The notes under the pieces were generated by a model that was given only the letters and a program-made list of their open reading frames with translations, did not search any database and was not told the DNA's origin. The position numbers and the translations under genes were made by a program. This document shows, in pieces, positions 13,864-33,050 of a DNA stretch of 64,000 bases (position 1 is its first letter; each line of letters opens with the position of its first letter). Location: contig OY727099.1 in NCBI GenBank assembly GCA_963402885.1, positions 8,048,001 through 8,112,000 on the forward strand. Direction: 5' to 3'. The stretch comes from Antedon bifida (taxonomy: Eukaryota; Echinodermata; Crinoidea; Comatulida; Antedonidae).

Positions 13864-16800
13864 CTACGAGTATGTATTTGGAAATAAAGGCATATTATTA
13901 GTAGATGTCATATTTCTTTCATATGGTAACTGATACATATTTCTGTCCTTCGGCGAATTGTTTCTAGTAATCTGATGATTTTTCTTTTTTCTCTCTCTTT
14001 TCCTTAACGAAGATGATGAATCTGAGAAACCATGCTGATAAAGTTGTCGTACGGAATTTGTCGAACTGGTATCCGTCTATAAAAAAAGAAAAGAAATATA
14101 GTTTTTTATTTTCGGTACTTTCGCCATTTTTCCCATAAGGCTGCACAATTATTATTATTATTTTATAGGCCTATTACTACAAAAATTGTGTGATTAAAAA
14201 GGCGGTAAGTCAAAATTGGCGTTCTGTAAGACTAACTTGTAGGTAATAAATAAATAACAGATTTATTTCAGGTTTATGCGCATTAAAATGCTAATGAAAA
14301 TAGTACGGAATTTTTTACGGGCGCGTATATTTATTGGTGTCACAACTAAACGCTTCGCTCTCACTTGGACGTAACGCAAGGACGTAGCCTCCTACAAAAC
14401 GCACCGTAAATAATTTGGATCGCCGAACTGTCGCTTGTGATTGGTCAACTCACTTGCGTTTCGCCTACGTATGCGTTGCGTCCAAATGGAAACCAAATTT
14501 GAAGGAATTAAAATAAACCGCACAATGATTTACCTGGTGTGAATGGTAGAATGCGTCATAAATTACGTCACTCATTACTGGTTTGTTGAATTGCTCATGT
14601 GAAACATAGTTACTACCGCGTTCGTTACTTGGTGAAATGTTGTCAACTTGCTCCAATATATTTTTACTTTCAAAGACATTTGGCGGGAAAAGATTGTTGG
14701 AATACGGTGAACTGTATGACGTGTCAAAAGTATCGTCTGGCGCTGATTGCTTTTCTGTGAATAAAGTTAAAAACATGTTTTTTCAGGAAAGTCTTGGCAA
14801 AGAAAGCTTTTTTTTTAAATGACGTATGTCTGTCCACAATTTAGTCCAGTTGCTTGATGAAGCGTGTTATTTTTTTTCATACGCATCCAACAGCGAGTAA
14901 TAAACTATGGATAAACTATTTAATAATTGATCGTGCTTATAAACCAAGTCTCATTTGAGGCTTAGGGAGAGGAGTTGAAAGAGTCGTGAGTTACAACCCT
15001 GCACTAGGTCAGGATTGAACCTCTGACCTTGGGATTGGAAGGCAAGCATGTTAACCACCAAGCTACAGTTCCTATTTATTATCCTTACCTACAGATGTTT
15101 GTCGTTTGAGTCCTTCTTTCATACCGTCTGATCTTGATTGGGCCAATAACATTCCAATGGTGTATGTGACGTAATCATCAAACATCAAATGTATTAAATG
15201 ATAAGATCCTAATAAACAAAATAATACATACCGTATACACATAATTACAATTAAATAAGAAGGTATTTGTTTTTGGGAGACAAGCGTTACGAGTAAAAGA
15301 TTGATCAAAAACATACCAAAACTGGGAGCACTGTGTAAGGTAAGGTCACGTATGATTCGCGTACTGACACTGGACCAGTTTAACAAAAAGCACCTTGCGA
15401 GTTTCTGTAACTTCTGAGAATTTTCTGTTGATGGCTAAAAGATTTTTCAATTATTATTACTTACCGGTACTTAATTACTACATTTTGTTTTTACAGAAAC
15501 ATTGAAACATAAATATATATTCTCTAGATCATGTTTTTAAGATTCAATATTTCGAGAATAATGTTGAATAGTAAAACAACTTGGCCCATAGACCTATATT
15601 GTACTTTTTGTTTATTTTTACTGCATTTGTTGCACACCATACCTGGACAATACACCTTTTTATAATTGAGTCGAGCCATTCCGTGTATGCTTCTATCGAT
15701 GCATGCTCATCCAGTAAGCATCCAAATTCTTGATAAACTAATTTTTTGAAAGACAGTAATCATTATAAGGATGAAATGGCAGGAACTTTTTAGTTCACGA
15801 TGTGGCACATTGATAATATTACTCCGCCAAATTGCAGACTATATGATGGGGACTATTGACCAATCAGATCACTGGATTTTTTAGTTAGCAGTCTGGCGAT
15901 TTTTTTGACTGTACGTGGGAGCATAAGCGAGTCAAAATGGTGAGTAATATACTGTTTTTTAAATGTTTATATACACCATACATGTATATTATATTTGTAA
16001 TGTTATTTAAGATACAAAATATGTAGTCAAAATTAGATTTAGGTAGTTATATAACTATAGATGACTAGATTTTGCTAGGCCTCTGTTTACATGTACGTAC
16101 GCGTACCGTACTTAGCGGCTCGAGCATGGTCTTCTTACTTACCATTTTCTGGGCTTCGCCTAGCCTAGACCATGTCGTGCTCGTTCGGTTCTTTGTACTT
16201 ATGTAGGCCTATAACTAGGCTACTGTTTTATATTGCTTATGTTATATCTTATTTGTTTAATGCTAAAAACACATTGAATGTAATCATATGAAAATTTAGT
16301 TAATTAAATAGTAGGCATACTAGAATGTGCTAGGCCTCTTCCGCATTCTACATGCATCCTACTTTTAGCGCCTCTCTGTGGGTGAGGCCGCTGATCTGAT
16401 CAAATCACTGGGTGTAGCCTGGCTAAAATAATTTCGAGCTAGCGTTGTTTGCTGACAGTATAATCTTTGTAACACTTACTATCATTGATTATGACAACTG
16501 TATCTTCACATCTCTGTTCACCTAATGTGTACATAGTTTGTTGTAGGATGTCTGGAAAGTCTACAAGTTCCCAATCCTCTAACATTTGAGATACTATATC
16601 AGAATTATTGATTACTGTCTTCGATGCCTGAAATACAAAGTACAAACATAATTTAAGAACACGATACTGCATTATAGTAGTATATTCTGTACTTACTTAA
16701 GACTTATTTAAGACGGATTTATTCATGCCCTAAGCAATATCTACAGACTGTTATGTAAGTTAATGTACACAAGTTACCTGACATAGATGATTAAGTGAGG

Positions 16801-19800
16801 TTTGAAGCTTTAATAGTTCCGTGAACCCCTTTGAAACTAAAAAATAAACCAAATATTATACATACTATTATTATATATCTTCAAAAATTAATTAATCTCA
16901 TATGTGTGGGATCTAATTGCGGTGGTTATACGGTAGCGTTGGTGTGTAAAAGATTAGTTCGTGTCAATGAATTGTTTTAGGGGGAAAAGAACAGAAGAGT
17001 GTCATTTTCAGGCATCGGCTTCACATTCTTTGAGACCCTAGATTTACCTTGAAATTTAACCGATCTTAAGTTCTCTGGTAGATTACTGAGAGAAAATTTC
17101 AGCCAGTCATCAAGTTCGTATGCAAATTTCCGAATCACCTGGGTCAGGCTATCTGGTAGAGCTTGCACTACGGACGGCATCAGAACGCTTGCTATGGCCT
17201 GTAAGATTAGAATTAGGAGAACATAAAGCTCTTTATACACTATCAAACTAGTTTGATGCGCCTACATATGGTGGTGATATGCCCAAATATGGTAGTGATA
17301 TGACATCATCATGTCCATATACGGGCACATCATTTTTTTTTGTCACATGAAGTTTGATAGTGTAGACAAAGCTTTATAATAAGAACGTTATAATTGTGTT
17401 CCTAATATATATGAATCGCATTATTGTTTTGTGTATTGCAAATTACCGATTGATTGTGACGTCAGTTATGCTGTTTCATACCTAGACTTGCTCCAAGTCT
17501 GTATTTATTGTCTATTTTATGTTAGTCCACCACCAGTCGACGTTTCGATGTTTGTCTTTCCAAGCTCAAATAGTACACATATGAAACGCCAATGTACAAC
17601 AATATGTATCTTTTTACCAATATTAAGTCAAAACTCCGAACCCAGACAATTTCATACCTTGTATAGAATTGAATCGCAAACGCCGACGATATTCACGACG
17701 GCAGTCGAACCAAGTATTGGTACAATGTGGGACGGCATTCCTTGCCAGAAATGAAGTAAATAGCTCTGAACTTCGTCAAAATTTGCTCGTATTACGGTAT
17801 CCAATATTCGTTGACAGTGGGTTCGATACATCATAATGAACGTTGAAACCTGTGCGGGTAGTTAATATTAATGTTATCATTGTCATAATCATAATCATTA
17901 TTATCATCAGTATCATCATAACCACCCTCCCTCCTTATCATATTCTTCACCCTAATTAGGGATCATCACCAATTTTTCATTTCAATCATCATTAGTTATA
18001 GTTTTAATGGATAATCAATTATAATAATAAATAACCTTTGTTTCGGGTACATTTGGGGGTAGAACGATATCTTTTATATCAGGAAATTCGGGCAGAAGTG
18101 TTCCTAGCTTCGATCGTGGCGAGTAAGCGATGTTTTGTTTTCCTGAATCCTTCTTGGTTGATTCACTCCCAACACTAAAATGAAAACGATAAATAATTGT
18201 ATTCTTAATCATATCCGTAATTTTAATGCTGTTATTTTGAGTTAATTTCACTCCGTATTTTAACGTTTTTTACGTATAATATGCCGATTAATCCCAATCT
18301 GTTTTGTTTATGATATAATGGTAACAATTTTGTGGATTTATGATGGTGAAAATGACAATGAACTGTGATACAAAACGGGAAAAAATCCTACCCTGTTACA
18401 CCATTCTTTGAATAAACAGCTTCGTAATACGCTGACGACTCTCGAATGGCTATCCCATAATAATGATACCTAAATAAAACAATACATTATATTAGTTCAT
18501 TATGTTTTTATGTAAGTTCTTTTTCTTGCAACACATTCACACAACCAGAAGTTCTGTAAATGTCATAATTATATTTATTGTGATTAGGCCTAAATTGTTG
18601 TATATAATTTATGTTTTTTAATTGTTGAGCTATATTGATTGTTGTGACGAACATTAATATAATGATATTGTTTCTTACTTAGACTGGCCTCTTGTTCCTA
18701 AACGTCTTGTAGTTAGTTGAGAAAATTGTTGACGTATAATCTAATGAAGAAAAAACGATAAATTTAGAAAATGATTTGGCCTAAGTGCTATTTATTAGCG
18801 GTGTTTAAAAGATCTTGCTTAGACACCCGAGTCCAATGACAAACTTGAAATAGGAATTTTCAACTGAACTGTAGTTCAACTCATGAGTAGGAGAACCTTC
18901 AACTTTTGTTGTAAAGTAAAACGTGAGATTACCTTTCCAAAACTGGCAGCGTTCACAGGTACCGTGTCTGTTTTCTCACAGAAGTCTAAATAATGCAAAT
19001 ATAACGAACTTCTCGGGATGCACACTCCTTGCGCGAGTTCGTAGTTTTCATCGAGCCATTCCAGAGTTAATGGTGTGGAATGTGGCTTGCTTCCTTTGGA
19101 CCTACGCCTTTGTACCTCTACAGAAAGATTAATAAACGTCTTGTTTAGTGAAACTCTGTCTACACTATCAAACTTTTTGTGATAAAAATGCGATGTACCC
19201 ATAAATCTCTGTCTACACTATCAAACTAGTTTGACAAAAAAAAGTATCATGTGCCCAAATATGGTAGTGATAATGCTTACATATGGTAGTGATATGAACT
19301 GGTTTTATAGTGTAAACAGAGCTTAACGCATGGGGGTTTAACTGTATCAAACAGAACTTAGTTCCCACAAACCCATTCTCATTAGACTGAGCATCTAGCA
19401 TTGTCTTCTTGTTTACATACGGATGCTACGTTTAACACCTTCAACAAAACCTTAGTGTAAGGATAAGGATTGTAACCCTGTGCTAAGGGGCTAACACTCT
19501 TTAATATCCTTGAGAAAGAAACTCAATTAAACTCTTCAATTGTCATTATTGTCACCAAGGAGTACCATTAGGCACCTGTATATATATAAGTTTAATTGCA
19601 TTTATTAAAGTTTAACAAAAATACTTTTTTACTCCAAATCATGTTTAAAAAAAATTGCTGTCGTTGATATAGGCTAAATTAAATATCAATCGCAAATATC
19701 ACAATATTTCCTTTGCGGTTAGGCCCCAGTGTTCTTTTTAAAAAACACGAAAAGAGAGAGCACACCATCCGCATGCCTGTTTTTATTAATTTGTTTACAA

Positions 19801-20148
19801 AATACAGGATTCTTCTGATTTTAAATCAATCAAATCAAATCAAATCAACATTTATTTCTTCCACATAAAATAAAAAATATCCTCATGATTAAAAATAATG
19901 AGTAGCAAAAGCGATTTCAGAGATGAAAAGGCATGGAAATAAGAAAAACAATGAAAAATTGTAAATTGAAGGAAGAAGGCAATACTCAAAAAGTAACGCC
20001 AGATGAAAAACAGAAATTCTATTAATCAATAATAATCAATATTAGCAATATGAATCAATAATAATCAATATTATCAATAATCACATATTAATAATCATAT
20101 CAATATGATAATATAAATATTATTACCTTTGAATGCCTCGAGCTCCAT
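13864..20148 (-). CDS. RFX4: RFX4-type winged-helix transcription factor
   Basis: Binds X-box DNA as a dimer; vertebrate RFX4 acts in neural patterning and ciliogenesis. Fourteen coding exons (minus): 20127-20148, 18933-19117, 18679-18740, 18392-18469, 18036-18174, 17658-17849, 17048-17198, 16778-16836, 16480-16627, 15643-15737, 15317-15434, 15089-15208, 14534-14754, 13864-14076. Sum 1803 nt, 600 residues, every junction GT-AG and in phase. The DNA-binding domain, residues about 24-100, includes [35 protein letters not shown] and GTRGQSKYHYYGIA. The extended dimerisation region follows: [76 protein letters not shown]. These blocks match RFX4 rather than RFX6 as I remember them. The Ser/Asn-rich C-terminus is shorter than in human RFX4 (about 735 residues). 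The first exon encodes only MELEAFK plus one base; it is the least certain part, and an upstream alternative start is possible. Confidence 0.94.
14280..14510. repeat. CG-richer repeat patch in RFX4 intron 13 region
   Basis: Partly overlapping the end of exon 13, the stretch about 14340-14500 carries short inverted words such as TTGGACGTAACGCAAGGACG and ATGCGTTGCGTCCAAATGGA. These look like a short inverted-repeat element with ends of the 'CTTGGACG/CGTCCAAA' type. Weakly supported. Confidence 0.4.
14958..15073 (-). mobile_element. tRNA-derived SINE head, in RFX4 intron 12
   Basis: On the minus strand TAGCTTGGTGGTTAACATGC resembles a pol III A box, and CAGAGGTTCAATCCTGACCT carries a near-consensus B box about 35 nt later. 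There is no canonical cloverleaf, so it is a SINE rather than a tRNA gene. A decayed relative lies at 37290-37390. Confidence 0.65.
17226..17374 (-). mobile_element. MITE copy 8, in RFX4 intron 6
   Basis: AAGCTCTTTATACACTATCA to TAGTGTAGACAAAGCTTTAT. The element starts 27 bp beyond the acceptor of exon 7 (exon edge 17198), so the branch-point and polypyrimidine region is squeezed between the exon and the MITE. Confidence 0.9.
19150..19324 (-). mobile_element. MITE copy 9, with a second partial left end
   Basis: A partial arm at 19150-19203 (AAACTCTGTCTACACTATCA to GCGATGTACCCATAAA) is followed by a complete-looking copy 19204-19324 (ATCTCTGTCTACACTATCAA to TATAGTGTAAACAGAGCTTA). Either one MITE inserted into another or an unequal recombinant. 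It starts about 33 bp upstream of the RFX4 exon 2 acceptor. Confidence 0.85.
19820..19990 (-). repeat. (ATCAA)n-headed retroposon 3' end
   Basis: A TCAAA/ATCAA microsatellite of about five units abuts CATTTATTTCTTCCACATAA, the usual look of a minus-strand non-LTR element tail. Similar microsatellite plus 'TTTATTTC' starts occur at 29160 and 38889. Class not determined. Confidence 0.45.
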
Positions 20149-23100
20149 ATTGTGCTTTGATACTTTATATATTTTCACCGTCCTACAAAATAATACCAAC
20201 CTTGACATTGTAAAACAATTAGGTATTTATCTAAATATTATTATATCCTTAATAAGATCAGTTGATTTATAAATGATATCCCATCATAATAACAGTACAT
20301 GACGTAGTATTATTTCCTTAAAGGATAGTGTAGGCAATTCTAAATATATTTATGTAGGCATATGTCAAATATTATAAAGAATATGTCGCTGTATATCAAG
20401 CAATCTTGAAGAACTAACGCTCAGCTCAAAGTTTTAAACTTCGTTGGTTTAGCAAAGTATAAAATCACTGTTGATACTTACACAAAATATTGTAGACCAG
20501 ATTTCTTCAAGATTGAAACACACAAATCGTAATGACTAGTGTTGAATCTAACATCGTTCACATTCAATCCTGGTAAAAGTTTTCTTTTAAAAACAGTACA
20601 AAAGCGTCAATAAAATAAAACTCGATTTATTTAAAAACCGAATCCCAAAGTTGTTACGCGAAGTTTTTAGCCACACTTAAACGTTGTCTATTAAGAACGC
20701 TGTTTCCACCAATCTGAAAAATAAACTACGACTTTTTTGGAGGGGAAACTATAAGCCTATAGTTTTTTGTTATGATAATGAGGATATTTGAAGACAGAGA
20801 GCTATCTCGACTCTCAGATTACTTAGGTTTAGTCACTGCTATTGTTATTCGCTCAAGTGTTTTTCTTATGTAAACGTGTTTGTAGAAAGGCCTTTACCTG
20901 AAGGTTTCACATAACATACTTATTACAAAAAAACTATAAAGTACTGAAGCTTACTGATTACTTTTTTCTCTCTCCACAAAAACTAGGAAGTCTTTTCTCA
21001 AAATTATAACAAATAATATAATTGAGTATTCTTCTAATATAATCGTACTATTTTTAAAAATTGGAAATTTGTATTTTGTTCTATAGTATCGCCTATATAC
21101 GAAGACATATGTATATTTTGATATTTGAAACTTTTGACGAATTTTTTAAATAATTTGTATTTAATATATACATAACTTTTATATTTTATTTCTTAAATGT
21201 GTAATAAAGAACGTCCATTAGACACAACAGGAGCAGTATTTGCGGACAATATGGCATTAGTATTTAGCTTTTAATCTCTCGTGTATAATTTAATTTCTAT
21301 TATACACTTATCCTTTATTACTTCATGCAATAAAATACTTGCCTAATCATAACACCTATTCACAGTTAATAGTCATCCTAGTGTTTTGTATCTAGAGATA
21401 AAATACACAATAGACAATGTCTGTAAATCAAATTCCATGTTAATCTACGAATGAATTTGTATTCTTACATCGGGGTTGAGTCAATAGCACAAATTCCTGA
21501 TGCGCGAATTTCGTTTCTTGGCAACCATACAATGTATACCAGGTAAGATTAGCAACTGGTTACTTGTACTGTTATCCCTTAAAGAGTACCTCCGAGTGCG
21601 AAATTGTTATAAAATATAAACTTGTCAACATTGACAACAACCCCACTAAATTTTCGACAGCGGTGAAACAAAATGGCCGTTGCAAAATGCACATTTTTAA
21701 AAGGAATCCTCCGGAACTTTTTCAATTGATAACTGGGCAACTTTTTGTACGGTTAAATGGATTATTTTTTCGATTCATTCACTTTTTCTTTAAATGCATC
21801 AATTTATAAACGAGAGTCAATCCCGGAAATGAAATTGTTTTTGTTGGTAACAGATTTTAATCACTTATATATTTTATGTAAGAGCTAAGTGTATATATTT
21901 TCCTTATACTGTAATCATTACCTTAATGGACAAGCATAAAAAAGGAACAATTCCTATCATTGTCTTTGGTCATTTTTTATTCGATTATAATTACTGGTAT
22001 CTCCTTAAGTAATATGTTCAACCCATAAAACATAGTAAAATCCTAATGCATTCTCCATTGAACATCAGAGGAACGTGTTATACCAAGGAAATCTGTTAGA
22101 CTGCCTTGGTACAATAAACCGGGCAATACAATATCATAATGCCCGGTTCTAAACAAGTAAGTGCCCTAGAGGATTTCAACCCTTATGATTAAGATAACAC
22201 ACACATTTATGTTTTTATTTCCAATTCCTTATTATATACCCTTGAAACATGGTAATAACAAAATAACTATATTACTCATATTCACAAAATAAAAACAAAT
22301 AAAATATAATATAAAATCGCATAAAATTATTTCACACAAATCTGACGATTAAATAATACAACTATTACCTACATATTTAAGACATGCAATATAAGACATG
22401 CACTATCACACATGCATTTAAAAATATGAATTTTATATCATAATAATTATAAAACAATTTCTATCTGCCAAGAACTACTTTTCCTCTCAAATTATACATA
22501 CAGCACTAATAATGGAACTGATTTTGAAAAGGAAATATACATGAAAGAAACATGCAAAGCTCTGTCTACACTATCAAACTTTATGTGACAACAAAATGTG
22601 ATGTGCCCATATATGGACATGATGATGTCATATCAATACCACATATGGGCATATCTCTACCATATTTTGGGCACATCACACTTTTTTGTCAAACTAGTTT
22701 GATAGTATAGACAGAGCTTTAAAGTTTACAGAACAACTGTTTTGGTCATGAAATAATAATAATCTTTTTAGTAGTTGCGTTCTCATAATTTAAAAACCTC
22801 ATTTGCTTGGCATATCTGTGCAACAAATATTTAGTACACACATTATTATTTGAATTGGATATTAAATATCTATTTTTAAAAATTCTTATTTTTAGGGGAT
22901 AACTTCTTCAAGGTTAATTTTATAGACAATTAATACTCTTTCAGTGACTTCAGTTATTTATGAATCGCATGATATTCTGACACTTGGTTAGGTTTTTGTT
23001 TCCTTTTTCACATCCAGTATTTATCAATTTATTACACACTGCACTGGTGGATATAACCAAGTTCGTTTACTGCTTACTACTACAGCTGCTTGTTCAATAG

Positions 23101-23626
23101 ATCTTTGTTACATCACAGTACTATAAAACATAGAAAAAGTTTGTTAGTTAGCTCTGTCTCAATCATTACTCAGAATTGCAAAATCATTAAATCCATTTAT
23201 CACCACAATATATCACAATCTCTACTATCAATTACTACAATCACATTCACTGATACTGGATGAATGAAGAAGTATAATTATAGTTTGTGGAAGGAAAACA
23301 GAATACGTAAAAGTTTGAAATGCAACTGATAACCATAACAAAAATAAAAAAACTTGAAAACTCAAAATGTTATGTTATTTATGTTATGCCAATTCAGATT
23401 GACGGTTCATAACGGCTCGCAAAATTTTGGGTTTTAAAATAATAATTGAATAATGGATGTAGAAAAATAGTCTTTCCTTGATAAAATTGTCATTTGGAAT
23501 ATTAAGAATGTATCCCTTAAAAAAAAACAAGCATGTGTCTCTGCACATACCATGACACAGCTGCAACAAAAAAGTTCAATTATAAGTTAGACCCCAGACA
23601 AGCTTAAGCAAGGCCCCAGAAACCAG
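20149..23626. other. Intergenic: RFX4 5' flank and ALDH3A2 3' flank
   Basis: RFX4 promoter and any untranslated exons should lie just above 20148; I could not identify a start site. The remainder is AT-rich with MITE copy 10. A single TCAATCCC-type CG-poor stretch and a random-looking 81-codon plus-strand ORF at 21564 do not support a gene. Confidence 0.5.
22557..22719 (+). mobile_element. MITE copy 10, near-complete reference copy
   Basis: Runs AAGCTCTGTCTACACTATCA, then TTTATGTGACAACAAAATGT, CCCATATATGGACATGATGA, TGTCATATCAATACCACATA, and ends TTGATAGTATAGACAGAGCT. The imperfect arms pair over about 60 nt, making the whole element a long hairpin. Confidence 0.93.
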
Positions 23627-30366
<6,740 letters not shown>

Positions 30367-30784
30367 AATTGAAAATGTTTATTTTCCTACAAAAGAAAAT
30401 GTATAAAAACAAAAATTAGTTGAATATTAACTCTTGATATACCTGGGTAAATTTCAACAGCATGTTTAGTAACATACAATAGTAATTGTGTACTTTGTAT
30501 TTAACCAAACTCAGTCCACAAAATGTGTGCGAGCAGTTTTGTGACTTTGACACCGACTTTGAAAAATGTTGGCATGACTCCACAAAATCTTGCACAATAC
30601 ATATTTGGTCTTGCGAAATGTATGTAAATTTACAGTATCTATAGACTATACAATACCATCATTATATAACATTTAAGGTGCAATGATTACTTTAATTAAC
30701 AATTTAGTTTTTAAATTGCTTTTAATTTACAACAAAATTAATAGGAGTTGAAAGAGAGTACTTTTCCCCTGGGAAAAGTAGGTA

Positions 30785-31216
30785 TTATTTAAAGCCCCAT
30801 TTCCTATGTTCTTTAGATTTATGTTAACATTTAAATAATGTAAACAAAATAAATATATATGGTCCCAGTGCGACAATTGTTTCGGTCTTTAAATGGTTAA
30901 AAATAGGGACTAGGGACAAGACGGGAAGCCACATGACGGTGCTCATGACCGTCCGGTCGTCGTCTTCGCACAAGGGCCGGGTGCGTAACTAATAACACAG
31001 CTATATTGACGGTATATGATTTTACGCTCTAGAGAAACACATCATCTTCCTCCCCTAACCGTCCTGTTTCATAAAGTCCTTTATGTTTAGTAAGCCAATT
31101 CTAATGATTTAAGCGGCCAGCTATAAATCCCAGCATGCATTGCACGCGGATTTATATTTTTGTTTTTGGAAGAAGTATAATATATCAATAAAGGGAATGG
31201 GGCTTTAAACTACAGA
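30785..31216. mobile_element. 0.42-kb nonautonomous DNA transposon, ALDH3A2 intron upstream of exon 1
   Basis: Left end TTTAAAGCCCCATTTCCT (about 30789) and right end AAGGGAATGGGGCTTTAAAC (about 31192-31211) are inverted repeats of about 17 bp. TTTAA at the outer tips may be a TTAA-type duplication. The interior is GC-rich (GACCGTCCGGTCGTCGTCTT, AGGGCCGGGTGCGTAACTAA) against an AT-rich background. No ORF. Confidence 0.75.
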
Positions 31217-31988
31217 ACTAATAGGCCTAATGGATCTTTGAACTTTGTACTGATTACAATTTGTTGATAACACTAGACTAGAGATATTCTTAATTACGTA
31301 ATCTTACTTATGTACTAGGCAAGTAAATAAGGCCATGACAAATAGATTAGATGGTTCTTGTCAGCCGTCCTGCGTGTAAAATACGAAGAACACACATCAA
31401 AAAAGCAAATCTGACAATTTTTCTTTCTCTTCTCTTCTCTTCTGTATATCAGAAAAGATGACTTCTTGTATAAGTGAAAACCTACACCTATCTATCTAGG
31501 CCTAGTAGTAGTAGTAGTAGTATTAGTACTAGGTAGGTGCCATGTACTTAATCTTCTATTAAAGTATTATAAATATAATTTGTTCAGATTTATTTCCAAC
31601 ACCAAAAAATAACGACGCAGCATCTTGTCTTCTTCCAAAAAAGCATAACACTTTTTTGTGTAGGGTACCGGTAGGTAAGGCCCATCATCAGGCTTACTGT
31701 AGGCTACTAAAGAGAAAGCAAACTTGACAAATATGTAGAAATTTCCCAGGGTTGCGCCTTCTGGGCCATTAGATTTATGAGTCTACAGGGGACCTACATT
31801 CCATTTAATACCGTGCTGCAATGCTGCTGGCTGGGCATGGGCTAGGCTACCTTTTTATGACTCAAATAAGTACTGCTTTTCATGTTTACCACTAGCAATA
31901 TAATATTGAAATTAACGTGCATTTATCACTGAATTACTTTAGATAATAACATAATACTTTCTGCTGCACAAAAGAAACGTTTTCTTAC

Positions 31989-32110
31989 CTTAATACACAA
32001 AAATAGGTTTGTTTATGTACCTCTCTCTCCGCGAATTAAAACCCCGTGATTCCAATTTCTGTGTGTGAACTGCACATAGAAACTTATCAGAGCGTGTCGT
32101 TGACGAAGAG
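31989..32110 (-). promoter_or_regulatory. ALDH3A2: Probable ALDH3A2 noncoding first exon and promoter
   Basis: A good minus-strand donor, TATTAAG|GTAAGAAAAC, at 31988/31989 precedes a locally GC-richer stretch (GTACCTCTCTCTCCGCGAAT, TGACGAAGAGGGCGAAGTAA) on the far side of intron 1. The coding start exon (acceptor TTTTGTAG, 30387-30394) needs such an upstream exon. Start site not determinable. Confidence 0.5.
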
Positions 32111-32894
32111 GGCGAAGTAATATTTTTCTCATCACTCAATTTACGCAATTATAATATTATTAATACCTAATATTTATAAAATAAACATGCTCAACACAAA
32201 CAATAACTAAAATGAAAATCTACTTTTTTTTGTAAATTTATTTTTGGAGGACACCGCAGTTGCCTTAATAACTTACATTTACAACAAAACCAAAATTTTA
32301 TACAAGAATAAATTCAAACAGATTAGAAATCAGACACATTTTAAGCATGTAATTTATCTTTTATTCAGATTCGTCAATGACTAATTAACTCTCTTATTAC
32401 ATGCGAAAATGATCCATTATAGCTAGGTTCACATAAACTTCGATCCAGTAGATTCAAACGATTTCACATTGTGAACCATATACTGTAGTACATAGATAGT
32501 AATTTGATGTTCAATTGGTTGTGTTGTTTTCCAAGTCAATATTTCCTTTAAGTTTCAGATTTATTATTGTAAAGCTCTATCTAGATCATAAAACATCAAA
32601 GAACAAAGAAAAGACACCTAAAAAACTGGACACCCATCATTACATAATGCCACTATTATTAGAGACAAAAATTCATTTATTATTCGTAAAATGTATTTCG
32701 AAAACCATACTCTATCATACACAGTGTTACTACTACTGGTATTTCTATGTTTTTCGAATTTTGTGTCATTCCAAAAAGGGGATATAATAGGTGTATTTGA
32801 CTGGGCTGGTTTTGATTAATCAGCAGATAGGTGCTCAAACTTCTCATTGTTTATATGCAAGAAGTTGGAGTAGCTCACTGCTAGTGACCAGTCC

Positions 32895-33050
32895 CATTGT
32901 GAAATGTCTGGACAGATCTTTGGTGTGAACCACACTATTTGAAGCCAATTCATAGATCACATGCACTGTGTCAATTGTGAAATGTATAGACAGAGCTTTA
33001 GTGTGAACCAAGCTATTTGACGTCAATTCATAGATCACATGCACAATCAA
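32895..33050. repeat. 78-bp direct tandem duplication
   Basis: Two units beginning TTGTGAAATGTCTGGACAGA (32897) and TTGTGAAATGTATAGACAGA (32975). Both run through TGTGAACCA and CAATTCATAGATCACATGCA. About 85 percent alike by eye. Confidence 0.85.

Noticed and set aside
17431..17754. 107-codon plus-strand ORF opposite RFX4 exon 6
   Set aside because: Antisense shadow of a conserved RFX4 exon; no independent coding evidence.
21564..21809. 81-codon plus-strand ORF between RFX4 and ALDH3A2
   Set aside because: No flanking splice sites of quality, no recognisable motif, composition like the AT-rich spacer; length is within chance expectation.
23384..23626. Further 3' exon of ALDH3A2 spliced from AAG|GTAATG in the anchored last exon
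   Set aside because: A plausible acceptor (TTGTTGCAG, about 23560) exists, but the resulting tail has no family similarity and the in-frame stop at 23627 suffices; left as an untested alternative.
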